Below, one piece after another: positions 1 through 8,502 of a stretch of 64,000 nt of DNA. The notes beneath the pieces are model-generated. The model saw only the letters and a list, made by a program, of their open reading frames with translations, searched no databases and was not told where the DNA came from. The position numbers were made by a program, and so were the translations under genes. The number at the start of each line of letters is the position of its first letter. Positions within the stretch are counted from its first letter, which is position 1. The DNA is from Pseudomonas vanderleydeniana (GTDB lineage: Bacteria > Pseudomonadota > Gammaproteobacteria > Pseudomonadales > Pseudomonadaceae): contig NZ_CP077093.1 in assembly GCF_014268755.2 (NCBI RefSeq), forward strand, positions 4,948,001 to 5,012,000. Direction: 5' to 3'.

Positions 1-188
1 CCTGTCTTGGCATCACGCATCACATAGGGTGCGGCCACTGCGGCACCACATCGCAACACACCAGCCTTCTGCACGTCTTGCCAGACCGAGGACTCGGCAG
101 CCTGGGCCGCCGACTGGGCCAGCAAGGCACCGCACAGACCGGCACCGACCAGGAAAGCCTTGAGGGAAGAAGAACGTGGAAGAACCAT
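1..188 (-). CDS. Amino acid ABC transporter substrate-binding protein, N-terminal part only
   Basis: The gene runs off the left edge, so only about 62 N-terminal residues are visible. They show a Sec signal peptide (basic start, hydrophobic core, cleavage near AAQAA) followed by a mature start with the motif GVLRCGAAVAAPYVMRD. The same motif occurs in the complete binding protein at 5388-6224, so the two are close paralogues of the family 3 (polar amino acid) periplasmic binding proteins. The start at 188 is preceded by a GTGAGG ribosome site at good spacing. Its ligand cannot be read from this fragment. Its closeness to the paralogue near a catabolic island suggests a related or duplicated uptake system. 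Confidence 0.85.
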   Translation of the reverse strand, partial: MVLPRSSSLKAFLVGAGLCGALLAQSAAQAAESSVWQDVQKAGVLRCGAAVAAPYVMRDAKT

Positions 189-524
189 TTTAAACCTCAC
201 TGAATAGTCATTGTTTTTGGCAGGAAGGTAAGGCGCTAAACTGCATGCGATTTTGTGTGCATGCTTGCACTCAGAATAAAAACTATGAAAGTGGCTGTCA
301 ATTCCCTTCTCGGGTGCCGCAGTGGGTGTTTGTATCTGCCCTGAAATTTCTGCGGGTCACCGGCATAGGGATTCACTTGGGGAAAGTGACCAGCCTCTAT
401 TAACGAAAGTAGAATCAAACATGAGCGTGAGAAAAAATATATTTAACTCACCCATTGATTCAGCCCAAGCTGCAGGGATCAGTCAGCCCAAGCCCCACGA
501 AGGGCCAGATAGAAGGAGATCGGG
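189..524. other. Divergent intergenic region, no gene seen
   Basis: These 336 bases separate two divergent genes and are AT-richer than the flanks. They must hold the promoter of the binding protein at 1-188 and that of the HbpS-like gene at 525. Short open frames here have neither a convincing ribosome site nor a recognisable product. I could not pick out a confident promoter box. Confidence 0.5.
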
Positions 525-1031
525 ATGAGCCTCGACGACGACCTGACACGCTTGATTCGCCAGGAAGAAGTCCTTCAATTTCCACATTTCGATGAGGGCA
601 GTGCCTGGCAACTCGGCTCTTTCCTCTACGAACAGGCCGTGGCCGAGGCATGGCCCCTGGTGATCGATATCAGGCGCTTTGATCGTCCGCTGTTCTTCGC
701 CGCTCGCCCCGGCATCACCTCCGACAACCATGACTGGGTGAGGCGCAAGAACAACACCGTCCAGCGTTTTCTGCGCAGCTCCTATCGGCTCAGGTACCAG
801 TTGGCACTCGACGACCAGGACATCACGCAACGCTATTGTCTCTCGCCGGCCGACTACGCCAGTGTCGGCGGAGGCTTCCCGATCATCGTGCGCGGCGCCG
901 GCGTGATCGGTTCCGTGACCGTCTCCGGCCTTCCCGACCGACAGGATCACCAGATCATCGTCGATGCGCTGTGCCAACTGCTCGGCCATGACCGCGACGC
1001 GCTGGCACTACCGACCGAGTGCCCGCTCTAG
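525..1031 (+). CDS. HbpS/UPF0303-like (DUF336-type) protein
   Basis: A 168-residue soluble protein of the heme-degrading-domain/UPF0303 family (related to the HbpS and GlcG folds). Family-like features are the central WVRRKNNTVQRF stretch and the glycine-rich GGGFPIIVRGAGVIGSVTVSGL segment near residues 120-140, typical of the DUF336 fold, in the usual length for UPF0303 members. An AAGGAGAT ribosome site precedes the ATG closely. Members are often found beside amino acid or sugar catabolic genes and many lack a proven activity, so heme binding here is only a family inference. It stands alone, divergent from the transporter gene at the left edge and convergent with the aminotransferase gene. 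Confidence 0.8.
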   Translation: MSLDDDLTRLIRQEEVLQFPHFDEGSAWQLGSFLYEQAVAEAWPLVIDIRRFDRPLFFAARPGITSDNHDWVRRKNNTVQRFLRSSYRLRYQLALDDQDITQRYCLSPADYASVGGGFPIIVRGAGVIGSVTVSGLPDRQDHQIIVDALCQLLGHDRDALALPTECPL

Positions 1032-1168
1032 CAGGTCGACCCGCCATCGCGAGATCACCCGGCCTGCGCGCAGAGCCTCCGGCGACGCGCAGACCGGCTG
1101 AATACGTAACGCACCCGGATATCCCTCCGGGTGCGCACAGGGCGGCTGGTGGTCGAACCTGTGAATGG

Positions 1169-2482
1169 TCAGCCCAGTACGGCGCCGATCACTTCATCGA
1201 GGATCGCGATACCGGCCTCGACCTCGGCCAGGCTGATGATGCAGGGCGGCGCTACATGGATGCGGTTGTCGACCACGAATGGCAGCAGGCCCCGCTCGAT
1301 CAGGGCAGCCTTGAGCGCTTGCATCGTCTGGGCTGCCAGGGGTGCTCGGGTGTCTCTGTCGCTGACGAACTCCAGCGCCCAGAACACCCCGGCCCCGCGC
1401 ACTTCGCCGATCGACGCATGACGCTGCTGCAGGTCACGCAGGCGAGGCCCCAGGCAGCGGCTGCCGATGTCCAGGGCATTTTCCACGACACCGTCCTTGC
1501 GCATCGCATCAATCGCCGCGACGATCGAAGCCATGGCCAGCGGGTGCCCGGAGTAGGTCAGGCCACCGGGGAAGAAATGCGTGTCGAAGTAGTTGCTCAA
1601 CGGCTCGGAGATCACCACGCCACCGACCGGCACGTAACCCGAGTTCACCCCCTTGGCAAAGGTGATGAGATCCGGCACGACACCATAGTGCTCGAGTGCA
1701 AACCACTTGCCGGTCCGGCCAAAGCCAGCCATCACTTCATCGAGGATGAGCAGGATACCGAATTCGTTGGCCAGCTCGCGAACGCCCTGCATGTAGGCGG
1801 CAGACGGCATCAGTACACCCGCGGTGCCCGGCAGGCTTTCCAGCAGAATGGCGGCAATCGACTGGGCCCCTTCGCTCTCGATCACCCGACGCAGGTGACG
1901 CAGGGCACGCGCGGTTTCCTCGGCTTCGGTCTGCGCATGGAACTCGCTGCGATAGAGGTAAGGCGTGAAGAAGTGCACATGACCGCGCGCGTACTCGTTG
2001 GGTACACGACGTGGATCACCTGTGGCAACGATCGCCGACCCGGTATTGCCATGGTAGGAGCGATAGGACGACAGCACCTTGTCCCGCCCGGTGAACAGTC
2101 GCGCCATGCGAATCGCGTTCTCGTTGGCATCGGCACCGCCATTGGTGAAGAAGACTTTCCTGAAGCCTTCGGGCGCCTGCTCGATGATGCGCTTGGCCGC
2201 TTCGCCGCGCATGTGGTTGGCCGTTGCCGGGGCGATGGTCGTCAGTGTGGCGGCCTGCTCCTGGATCGCGGCGATCACCGCCGGGTGCTGATGGCCGAGG
2301 TTGGTGTTGACGAGCTGGCTGGAGAAATCCAGGTAACGCTTGCCGTCGTAGTCCCACACCGTGCAGCCTTCACCGCCGGCGATCACCAGCGGGTTGAGGG
2401 TGCCCTGGGTCGACCACGAGTGGAAGACATACTCGCGATCCAGATCTTTCACGTATTGATTGGTAATCGGCATGATGCTCAT
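1169..2482 (-). CDS. Class III (omega-type) aminotransferase
   Basis: A PLP-dependent class III aminotransferase of about 437 residues. Visible landmarks are the cofactor phosphate loop region FFTNGGADANENAIRMAR, the LILDEVMAGFGRTGK strand with the pyridine-contacting Asp, and ITFAKGVNSGYVPVGG carrying the Schiff-base Lys. The family moves an amino group between an omega-amino acid or amine and pyruvate or 2-oxoglutarate. It lies downstream of and in the same direction as an MmsA-type dehydrogenase, a pairing typical of beta-alanine/beta-amino acid routes in which the semialdehyde made here is oxidised to an acyl-CoA. Start choice is uncertain: ATG at 2482 has a GAGG only 3 bases upstream, and ATG at 2473 has it 12 bases upstream. 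The substrate is not determined. Confidence 0.88.
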   Translation of the reverse strand: MSIMPITNQYVKDLDREYVFHSWSTQGTLNPLVIAGGEGCTVWDYDGKRYLDFSSQLVNTNLGHQHPAVIAAIQEQAATLTTIAPATANHMRGEAAKRIIEQAPEGFRKVFFTNGGADANENAIRMARLFTGRDKVLSSYRSYHGNTGSAIVATGDPRRVPNEYARGHVHFFTPYLYRSEFHAQTEAEETARALRHLRRVIESEGAQSIAAILLESLPGTAGVLMPSAAYMQGVRELANEFGILLILDEVMAGFGRTGKWFALEHYGVVPDLITFAKGVNSGYVPVGGVVISEPLSNYFDTHFFPGGLTYSGHPLAMASIVAAIDAMRKDGVVENALDIGSRCLGPRLRDLQQRHASIGEVRGAGVFWALEFVSDRDTRAPLAAQTMQALKAALIERGLLPFVVDNRIHVAPPCIISLAEVEAGIAILDEVIGAVLG

Positions 2483-2593
2483 CGACCTCGTTGTTAAATA
2501 AGCCCGCACGCTTGCGCGACGATGAGCGCCTGCGCCATCCCGGCTACAGCCCCAGACAGCGAATGACGCAGGCACTCGAACGGTACGCCAGCC

Positions 2594-4090
2594 TCAGCTG
2601 TTGCTCGGGAAAGCAAATTGCGCCGCTTCATGGCTGGTGCGTTTTGGCCAGCGCTGGGTGATCGCCTTCTTGCGGGTGTAGAAGCGCACGCCATCCGGAC
2701 CGTAGGCATGCAGGTCGCCAAACAGCGAGCGTTTCCAGCCACCAAAGCTGTGGTAGCTCACCGGCACCGGCAGCGGTACGTTGACGCCGACCATGCCCAC
2801 TTCGATTTCGTCGCAGAACAGGCGGGCCGACTCACCGTCACGGGTGAAGATGCAGGTACCGTTGCCGTATTCGTGATCGTTGATCAGCTGGATGGCCGCT
2901 TCCAGGCTGTTCACGCGTACCACGCACAGGACCGGGCCGAAAATCTCCTCCTTATAAATGCGCATCTCGGGCGTGACGCGATCGAACAGGGTGCCGCCGA
3001 CGAAGAAGCCCTCCTCGTTACCCGCCACCTTGAAGCCACGCCCATCCACGACCACCTTCGCCCCCGCCGCCACACCGTCATCGATGTAGCCCAGTACCTT
3101 GTCGCGGGCTGCGGCGGTGACCAGTGGCCCCATGTCCAGGCCACAGGACGTACCGGCACCGATCTTCAGCGCCTTGATCTGTGGAACCAGCTTGTCGATC
3201 AGCGCATCCGCCACCGGGTCGCCTACGCAGACCGCGACCGAGATGGCCATGCAGCGTTCGCCGCAGGAGCCGTAGGCCGCGCCCATCAACGCACTGACGG
3301 CGTTGTCCAGTTCGGCATCCGGCATCAGTACCGCGTGGTTCTTCGCCCCGCCGAGGGCCTGCACACGCTTGCCACGCTTGGTGCCCTCGGCATAGATGTA
3401 CTCGGCGATCGGCGTCGAGCCGACGAAGCTCAGCGCCTTGACTTCGGGCGCCTCGATCAGCGCATCCACCGCTTCCTTGTCGCCATGCACGACGTTCAGC
3501 ACGCCCTTGGGCAGGCCGGCCTCATGCAGCAGCTCGGCGATCAGCAGGGTCGAACTCGGGTCGCGCTCGGAAGGCTTGAGGATGAAGCAGTTGCCGCAGG
3601 CGATCGCCAGCGGGTACATCCACAGTGGCACCATGGCCGGGAAGTTGAAGGGCGTGATCCCCGCCACCACGCCGATCGGCTGCAGGTCGCTCCAGGCATC
3701 GATGTTCGGGCCGACGTTGCGGCTGTACTCGCCCTTGAGGATCTCGGGAGCCGCCGAAGCGAATTCGACGTTCTCGATACCCCGCTTGAGTTCGCCCACG
3801 GCGTCTTCGAGGGTCTTGCCATGCTCTTCGCTGATCAGCTGGGCGATGCGCTGCTCGTTCGCCTCCAGCAGTTGCTTGAAGCGGAACATCACCTGGGCAC
3901 GCTTGGCCGCCGGCGTGTTGCGCCAGGCCGGGAACGCCGCCTGGGCGGAGTCGATGGCCTTGCGGATCGTGGCGCGACTGGCCAACCCCAGCGTGTGGAT
4001 GGCCTGGCCGGTGGACGGGTTGAATACATCCGTGGTGCGAGCATCGTCAGCAACAGGCTCACCGTGGATCAAATGCTTGATAGTTGCCAT
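2594..4090 (-). CDS. mmsA: CoA-acylating methylmalonate/malonate-semialdehyde dehydrogenase
   Basis: An aldehyde dehydrogenase of about 498 residues of the MmsA type, which oxidises malonate or methylmalonate semialdehyde with NAD and CoA to acetyl- or propionyl-CoA. Diagnostic features are TPFNFPAMVPLWMYP, ALGGAKNHAVLMPDA in place of the usual ELGGK motif, the active-site Cys in YGSCGERCMAIS, and EEIFGPVLCVVRV. The ATG at 4090 is chosen because GAGGA sits 7 bases before it, whereas the in-frame ATG at 4096 would overlap that site. The aminotransferase gene follows after 111 bases, so the two probably form one transcript. Tandem palindromes lie 16-40 bases upstream of the start. With the aminotransferase it would convert an omega-amino acid to an acyl-CoA. 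Confidence 0.92.
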   Translation of the reverse strand: MATIKHLIHGEPVADDARTTDVFNPSTGQAIHTLGLASRATIRKAIDSAQAAFPAWRNTPAAKRAQVMFRFKQLLEANEQRIAQLISEEHGKTLEDAVGELKRGIENVEFASAAPEILKGEYSRNVGPNIDAWSDLQPIGVVAGITPFNFPAMVPLWMYPLAIACGNCFILKPSERDPSSTLLIAELLHEAGLPKGVLNVVHGDKEAVDALIEAPEVKALSFVGSTPIAEYIYAEGTKRGKRVQALGGAKNHAVLMPDAELDNAVSALMGAAYGSCGERCMAISVAVCVGDPVADALIDKLVPQIKALKIGAGTSCGLDMGPLVTAAARDKVLGYIDDGVAAGAKVVVDGRGFKVAGNEEGFFVGGTLFDRVTPEMRIYKEEIFGPVLCVVRVNSLEAAIQLINDHEYGNGTCIFTRDGESARLFCDEIEVGMVGVNVPLPVPVSYHSFGGWKRSLFGDLHAYGPDGVRFYTRKKAITQRWPKRTSHEAAQFAFPSNS

Positions 4091-4105
4091 CTTCATTCCT
4101 CAACG

Positions 4106-4130
4106 CTTGATAACAAGCAGCTTGTACAAG
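4106..4130. promoter_or_regulatory. Tandem CTTG..CAAG palindromes, probable operator
   Basis: Two adjacent palindromes, CTTGATAACAAG (4106-4117) and CTTGTACAAG (4121-4130), lie just upstream of mmsA. CTTG-N-CAAG palindromes resemble sites of GntR/FCD regulators, and an FCD-type GntR is encoded at 12230. A looser version, CTGTCTACAA, lies at 5353-5362 before the transporter operon. The regulator assignment is inference. Confidence 0.5.
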
Positions 4131-4203
4131 AAGCCTCCCCCCACGAAGGCAGCGGATCAGGGAGAGGGGTCATGCGCCTAGCTTGTGCCGGAAGGTCATA
4201 TGC

Positions 4204-4226
4204 GTTAAATCTATTTCTTCTTTAAC
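4204..4226. promoter_or_regulatory. LysR-type inverted repeat
   Basis: A perfect inverted repeat GTTAAA-N11-TTTAAC lies in the divergent region between mmsA and the lysR gene, ending 23 bases before the lysR ATG. The dyad with an 11-base centre matches the usual form of LysR boxes (T-N11-A within a dyad). It is a natural autoregulatory or target site for the adjacent regulator. Confidence 0.5.
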
Positions 4227-4248
4227 TCAGTTATCGGAAAACTCACGT

Positions 4249-5166
4249 ATGACAAAAAAAATGCCTTTGCATCAGGTCAGCGATTTCGACCTAAGGCTCC
4301 TGCGAGTTTTCAAGACCGTGGCCGAGTGCGGGAGCTTTTCGGCGGCGGAAAGCGTGCTCGGTATCACCCGCTCCGCCATCAGCCTGCACATGGGCGACCT
4401 GGAGAAACGCCTGGGCATGCGCCTGTGCCAGCGTGGCCGCGCCGGGTTCGCCCTGACGGACGAGGGGCGCGAAGTGCTGCGTGCCGGCGAGACCGTGCTG
4501 GTGGCCATCGAGGGCTTTCGCAGCGAGGTCAACCAGATGCACCAGCAACTGCGCGGTGACCTCAACGTGGCCATCGTCAACAACCTGGTGACCCAGCCCA
4601 AGATGCGCATCACCCATGCGCTCAAGGCCGTGCGCCGCGAGGGCGCCGGCGTACGCATCAACCTGAGCATGAGCACCCCGGGAGAAATCGAGCGCGGGCT
4701 GGTCGACGGCCGGTTGCACGTCGGCGCGGTGCCGCTGATCACCCCCCTGTCGGGCCTGGACTACAGCCTGCTCTACGAGGAACGCTCGAACCTGTACTGC
4801 AGCCATGAGCACCCCCTGTTCGCCCATGCAGCGGGAGTCAGCAACGACGACCTGATACGCGCCGACGCCGTGGTGCCCACGTACCGGATGACGGCGGAGG
4901 CGATCGGCCTGCACCAGCTGTTGAACGTCGCGGCCTCGGCAACGGACCGGGAAGGCATCGCGTTCCTGATCCTGACCGGCAGCTACATCGGTTTTCTGCC
5001 GGACCACTACGCCGCCACGTGGGTGGAGAAAGGGCTGATGGCCGCCCTGGACCCCGGCCGCCTGTACTTCGACTCCAAGCTGGCCGTCGCCACCCGCAAG
5101 GGTCGCCGACCGAACCTGATCCTCGAGCGCTTTCTCAACGAACTGCAGCTGACCAGCGCCGCCTGA
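4249..5166 (+). CDS. LysR-family transcriptional regulator
   Basis: A LysR-type regulator of about 305 residues. The N-terminal winged helix-turn-helix is clear (FDLRLLRVFKTVAECGSFSAAESVLGITRSAISLHMGDLEKRLGMRL), followed by the linker helix and an effector-binding domain beginning near GDLNVAIVNNL. ATG 4249 is preferred because the family start (about 10 residues before LRLLRVF) falls there, although the ribosome site is only a weak GGAA. It is divergent from mmsA and upstream of the amino acid transporter, so it probably controls one or both. A dyad suited to LysR binding lies just upstream at 4204-4226. The inducer is unknown. Confidence 0.9.
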   Translation: MTKKMPLHQVSDFDLRLLRVFKTVAECGSFSAAESVLGITRSAISLHMGDLEKRLGMRLCQRGRAGFALTDEGREVLRAGETVLVAIEGFRSEVNQMHQQLRGDLNVAIVNNLVTQPKMRITHALKAVRREGAGVRINLSMSTPGEIERGLVDGRLHVGAVPLITPLSGLDYSLLYEERSNLYCSHEHPLFAHAAGVSNDDLIRADAVVPTYRMTAEAIGLHQLLNVAASATDREGIAFLILTGSYIGFLPDHYAATWVEKGLMAALDPGRLYFDSKLAVATRKGRRPNLILERFLNELQLTSAA

Positions 5167-5196
5167 CCGCCCCTCCCTCCCCGACTCCCCCCCTGA

Positions 5197-5234
5197 CGCC
5201 CTCATTCGCCCCGGTGCGCGAATGGGGGCGTTTT
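5197..5234 (+). terminator. Rho-independent terminator after lysR
   Basis: A 13-bp stem (5197-5209 with 5218-5230, one G-T pair) with an 8-base loop is followed by TTTT. It sits 31 bases after the lysR stop and separates this gene from the transporter operon. Confidence 0.75.
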
Positions 5235-5387
5235 GCTTCAAAAAATTCTTTGCGACGTGTTGACAGCTCCGCCGATATCGAAATAGCCTGAATGCATCGC
5301 TGCACACAATTCAGCATCCACAAAAACAACATTCGTTTCTTTGCTTGCTCTTCTGTCTACAAGAACAAATCACCGGAGAGATTCAAA

Positions 5388-6224
5388 ATGGCACGACCCT
5401 TCATCCGCACCCTCGGTGGTGGCGCTGCTTGCCTGGCAACAGCCCTGGCTTTGCTGGCCCAGCCCTACGCACACGCCGAAACCGCCACCTGGGAGAACGC
5501 CCACAAGACCGGCGTACTACGCTGCGGCGCTGCCGTCGCCGCGCCCTACGTGATGCGCGATCCGGCCACCGGGCAATACAGCGGCTACTTCGTCGACCTG
5601 TGCCGCGACTTCGCCGAGCATGTGCTCAAGGTCAAGGCGCAGTTCGTCGACACCAGTTGGGACAACCAGGTCGCCGGCCTGCAGAGCGGCAAATGGGACA
5701 TGGCCATGGCCCTGAACAAGACCCCGGAGCGGGCGCAGGCGGTGGCCTTCTCGGTGCCGGCCACGGACTACCAGATTTCCCTGCTGATCAACGAGAAGAA
5801 CCCGAAATTCAGCGGCGCCGGCAACAGCCTTGCCGACTATGACAAGGCCGGCGTGACCATCGCCGTGATTTCCGGCACGGCGGCCGACAAGGCGGTCTCG
5901 GCCGCGGTCAAGCGCGCGACCCTGATGCGCCTTCCCGGCTCCGACGAAACCCGCATGGCCCTGATGTCGCGCCGCGCCGACGTGCTCGCCGACGCCAACG
6001 ACACCAACCACCTGTTCGCCATGGCCAACAGCTGGACCCGTGAAGTGCTCCCGGTACCAGCCCTGGCCAAGCAAGGCGTGTCGTTCGCCCTGCCGCTCGG
6101 CACGCCTGCCGAGGACCTGGCACAGCTCGATGCCTACCTGACTCAGCGCCGCGAGTCGGGCGAGATCGACAAGCTGGTGGACAAGGCATCCGCCGAGATC
6201 ATCGCGGGCAAAAAAGCTCAGTAA
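5388..6224 (+). CDS. Polar amino acid ABC transporter, substrate-binding protein
   Basis: A 278-residue periplasmic binding protein of the family 3 class. The first 27 or so residues form a signal peptide (cleavage near AHAET), then comes the mature start GVLRCGAAVAAPYVMRDPATGQYSGYF and the family landmarks FVDTSWDNQVAGLQSGKWDMAM and ISGTAADKAV. It captures an amino acid in the periplasm for the permeases encoded downstream. ATG 5388 has a CGGAGAG ribosome site; earlier in-frame starts would bury the signal peptide. The gene opens an operon with the ATPase (55-base gap) and two permeases. It is a close paralogue of the protein at the left edge. Context suggests the ligand is the amino acid degraded by the enzymes encoded downstream. 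Confidence 0.92.
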   Translation: MARPFIRTLGGGAACLATALALLAQPYAHAETATWENAHKTGVLRCGAAVAAPYVMRDPATGQYSGYFVDLCRDFAEHVLKVKAQFVDTSWDNQVAGLQSGKWDMAMALNKTPERAQAVAFSVPATDYQISLLINEKNPKFSGAGNSLADYDKAGVTIAVISGTAADKAVSAAVKRATLMRLPGSDETRMALMSRRADVLADANDTNHLFAMANSWTREVLPVPALAKQGVSFALPLGTPAEDLAQLDAYLTQRRESGEIDKLVDKASAEIIAGKKAQ

Positions 6225-6279
6225 CTCCTGCTGACATACCGGGGGCCCCGGTCAGGCTGCCCTCGCGGAGAAGACGGTA

Positions 6280-7101
6280 ATGAACACCCCTCATTTGGTG
6301 GCTGATCAGCCACAGGCTTCGCTCATCCCGAATTCGTCACACCCTGGCGACTTCATCCAACTGCACGACGTCTGCAAGGCGTATGGCGAGCAGTTGGTGG
6401 TGATGGACCGGATGAACCTGGACATGCGCGCCGATGATCGACTGGTCATCATCGGCCCGTCCGGCAGCGGCAAGAGTTCCCTGCTGCGTGTGCTGATGGG
6501 ACTGGAGGGCATCCAGGGCGGGAGCATCCGGTTTCAGGGCAAGCCCTACATCGATGGCAGCCGCAAGCTGGGCAAGCCGCTGGATGAAACGCTGCACAAG
6601 CAGATCGGCATGGTGTTCCAGCACTACACGCTGTTCCCCCACCTGTCGGTGCTGGGCAACCTGATCCTGGCACCGGTCAAGGTCCATGGCCTGAGCAAGG
6701 CCGAGGCCACCGAAAAGGCTCGTGCCTATCTGGCCCGCCTGGGCCTGGAAAGCAAGCTGCACGCCTATCCCAGCCAACTCTCCGGTGGCCAGAAGCAACG
6801 CGTGGCGATCGCCCGCGCGCTGATGCTCGAACCCAAGCTGATGCTCTTCGACGAAGTGACCTCGGCCCTGGACCCGGAGATGGTCATCGAGGTGCAGAAC
6901 GTGATGATGCAACTGGCCGAGCAGAAGATGGCCATGATCATCGTCACCCACGACATGCACTTCGCCCGCAACATCGCCACGCGCGTGGTGTTCTGCGCCA
7001 ACGGCAAGGTGGTCGAGCAGGGTCACCCGGACCAGCTCTTCACCAGCCCCCGCGAGCCGCGCACCCGCGAATTCCTGGAAAAGGTCCTGCACCTGGATTG
7101 A
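6280..7101 (+). CDS. Polar amino acid ABC transporter, ATP-binding protein
   Basis: A 273-residue HisP/GlnQ-type ATPase that powers the binding protein and permeases of this operon. The Walker A motif GPSGSGKSS is at about residues 59-67, the Q-loop at MVFQHYTLFPHL, the signature LSGGQKQR, Walker B LMLFDEVTSALDPE and the switch His in IIVTHDMHFA. It has an N-terminal extension of some 25 residues beyond the family norm. The gene lies between the binding protein gene and the first permease gene (10 bases downstream), so it is clearly in the same transcript. It works as a dimer on the cytoplasmic face. No key residue is missing. Confidence 0.95.
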   Translation: MNTPHLVADQPQASLIPNSSHPGDFIQLHDVCKAYGEQLVVMDRMNLDMRADDRLVIIGPSGSGKSSLLRVLMGLEGIQGGSIRFQGKPYIDGSRKLGKPLDETLHKQIGMVFQHYTLFPHLSVLGNLILAPVKVHGLSKAEATEKARAYLARLGLESKLHAYPSQLSGGQKQRVAIARALMLEPKLMLFDEVTSALDPEMVIEVQNVMMQLAEQKMAMIIVTHDMHFARNIATRVVFCANGKVVEQGHPDQLFTSPREPRTREFLEKVLHLD

Positions 7102-7111
7102 GGTCTTGGCG

Positions 7112-7783
7112 ATGAGCTACCAATTCGATTTTCATTTCCTGAGCGGCAGCCTGCCGGCGCTGCTCGACGGGCTCAAGGTCACCCTCGAACTGGCCCTGGT
7201 GTCGAACCTGATCGGCCTGACCTGCGGTTTCGTGCTGTGCCTGATGACCCTGAACCGCTGGTTCTTCATTCGCTGGCCGGCCCAACTGTTCATCGAGTTC
7301 TTCCGTTGCACACCGGCACTGCTGCAGATCGTCTGGTTCTTCTATTGCGTGCCGATGCTGTTCAACGTGTTCATCGACCCGATCGCCATGGGCTTCCTGG
7401 CCCTGGGCCTGAACCTCACGGCCTTCAACGCCGAAGCCTATCGGGCCGGCGTCCAGGCGGTGCCGCGCGAGCACCTGGATGCCTGCGTGGCCCTGGGCCT
7501 GCGGCCCTGGCAGCGCACCCTGTACGTGATTCTGCCGCAATCGCTGCGCAGCGCCCTGCCGGTGCTCATCACCAATGGAATCGGCACCCTGCAGCAAAGC
7601 GCGCTGGTCGCCATCGTCGCGGTCGCCGACCTGATGTACGTGGGCAAGAGCCTGGCCACGGAGGCCTATCGCCCACTGGAAACCTACACCCTGATCGCCC
7701 TCATCTACTTCGCCTTGTCACTGCCGATCGCGCAGTTGGTGCAGTGGTTCGAGCGGCGCCAGGAACTGGCCGCCCAGCGCTGA
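7112..7783 (+). CDS. Polar amino acid ABC transporter, permease 1
   Basis: A 223-residue membrane permease of the HisMQ type. It has about five hydrophobic segments, starting with a helix near LKVTLELALVSNLIGLTCGFVLCL, and the conserved cytoplasmic EAA loop EAYRAGVQAVPREHLDACVALGL that docks on the ATPase. ATG 7112 is chosen over the in-frame TTG at 7106 because GAGG lies 8 bases before it. It forms a heterodimer with the next permease. The gene lies 10 bases after the ATPase gene and 10 bases before permease 2. Confidence 0.94.
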   Translation: MSYQFDFHFLSGSLPALLDGLKVTLELALVSNLIGLTCGFVLCLMTLNRWFFIRWPAQLFIEFFRCTPALLQIVWFFYCVPMLFNVFIDPIAMGFLALGLNLTAFNAEAYRAGVQAVPREHLDACVALGLRPWQRTLYVILPQSLRSALPVLITNGIGTLQQSALVAIVAVADLMYVGKSLATEAYRPLETYTLIALIYFALSLPIAQLVQWFERRQELAAQR

Positions 7784-7793
7784 GGAGCCCACC

Positions 7794-8459
7794 ATGCCAC
7801 TCGATTTCTCGGTTGTTCTGAACTACTGGCCCGTGCTGCTCAAGGGGCTGGCCCTGACCCTGGCCTTCACCGGCCTGTGTGCCCTGCTCGGCAGCCTGCT
7901 CGGTTTCGTGGTCAGCCTGCTGCGCCAGGTGAAGACGCGCCTGGTCCGCCTGCCGCTGAGCCTGTATGTGGAGTTCTTCCGCGGTACGCCGCTGCTGATC
8001 CAGCTGTTCTGGGTGTTTTTCTGCTTCCCGGTGGTGTTCTCGGTGGACATCCCGCCCTACGTGTCGGTGCTGATCGCCCTGACCCTGTACATGGCGGCGA
8101 TCACCAGCGAAACCTTCCGTGGTGCCTTGAAATCCATCGCCAGCGAGCAGCACGACGCCTGCACCGCCCTGGGCCTGACGTCGAAGGTCAAGATCCTCTA
8201 CGTGATCTTCCCCCAGGCCCTGCTGCGCGCCGTGCCACCGCTGCTGTCGAACGTGGTCAGCCTCTTCAAGGAAAGCGCGCTGATCTCCTCGGTCGGGGTC
8301 GCCGACCTGATGTTCGTCGGCCAGAACATTTCCAACAGCACCGCCCGCCCGGTCGAGTTCCTCTCGGCGGTCGCGGTCATCTACTTCCTCGTGGCCTTCC
8401 CGCTGACCCGCCTGGTCGGCGTGGTCGAGGGGCGGCTGCTGCGCCGCTATGCCTACTGA
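7794..8459 (+). CDS. Polar amino acid ABC transporter, permease 2
   Basis: A 221-residue HisMQ-type permease, paralogous to the preceding one. It begins with a periplasmic start and a long helix (LLKGLALTLAFTGLCALLGSLLGFVVSLL), carries the VEFFRGTPLLIQLFW motif typical of polar amino acid permeases and the EAA loop SETFRGALKSIASEQHDACTALGL. A GAGGAG ribosome site precedes the ATG. It completes a four-part uptake system and is followed after 43 bases by the DapA-family gene, which ties the transporter to the catabolic genes. Confidence 0.94.
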   Translation: MPLDFSVVLNYWPVLLKGLALTLAFTGLCALLGSLLGFVVSLLRQVKTRLVRLPLSLYVEFFRGTPLLIQLFWVFFCFPVVFSVDIPPYVSVLIALTLYMAAITSETFRGALKSIASEQHDACTALGLTSKVKILYVIFPQALLRAVPPLLSNVVSLFKESALISSVGVADLMFVGQNISNSTARPVEFLSAVAVIYFLVAFPLTRLVGVVEGRLLRRYAY

Positions 8460-8502
8460 AGCCACGGCCACTGAACTTTACCCACCCAAGGAGAGAATCA
8501 AC

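Noticed and set aside
2618..4225. 535-codon plus-strand frame opposite mmsA
   Set aside because: Low-complexity antisense shadow of a well-supported gene, with no ribosome site or domain.
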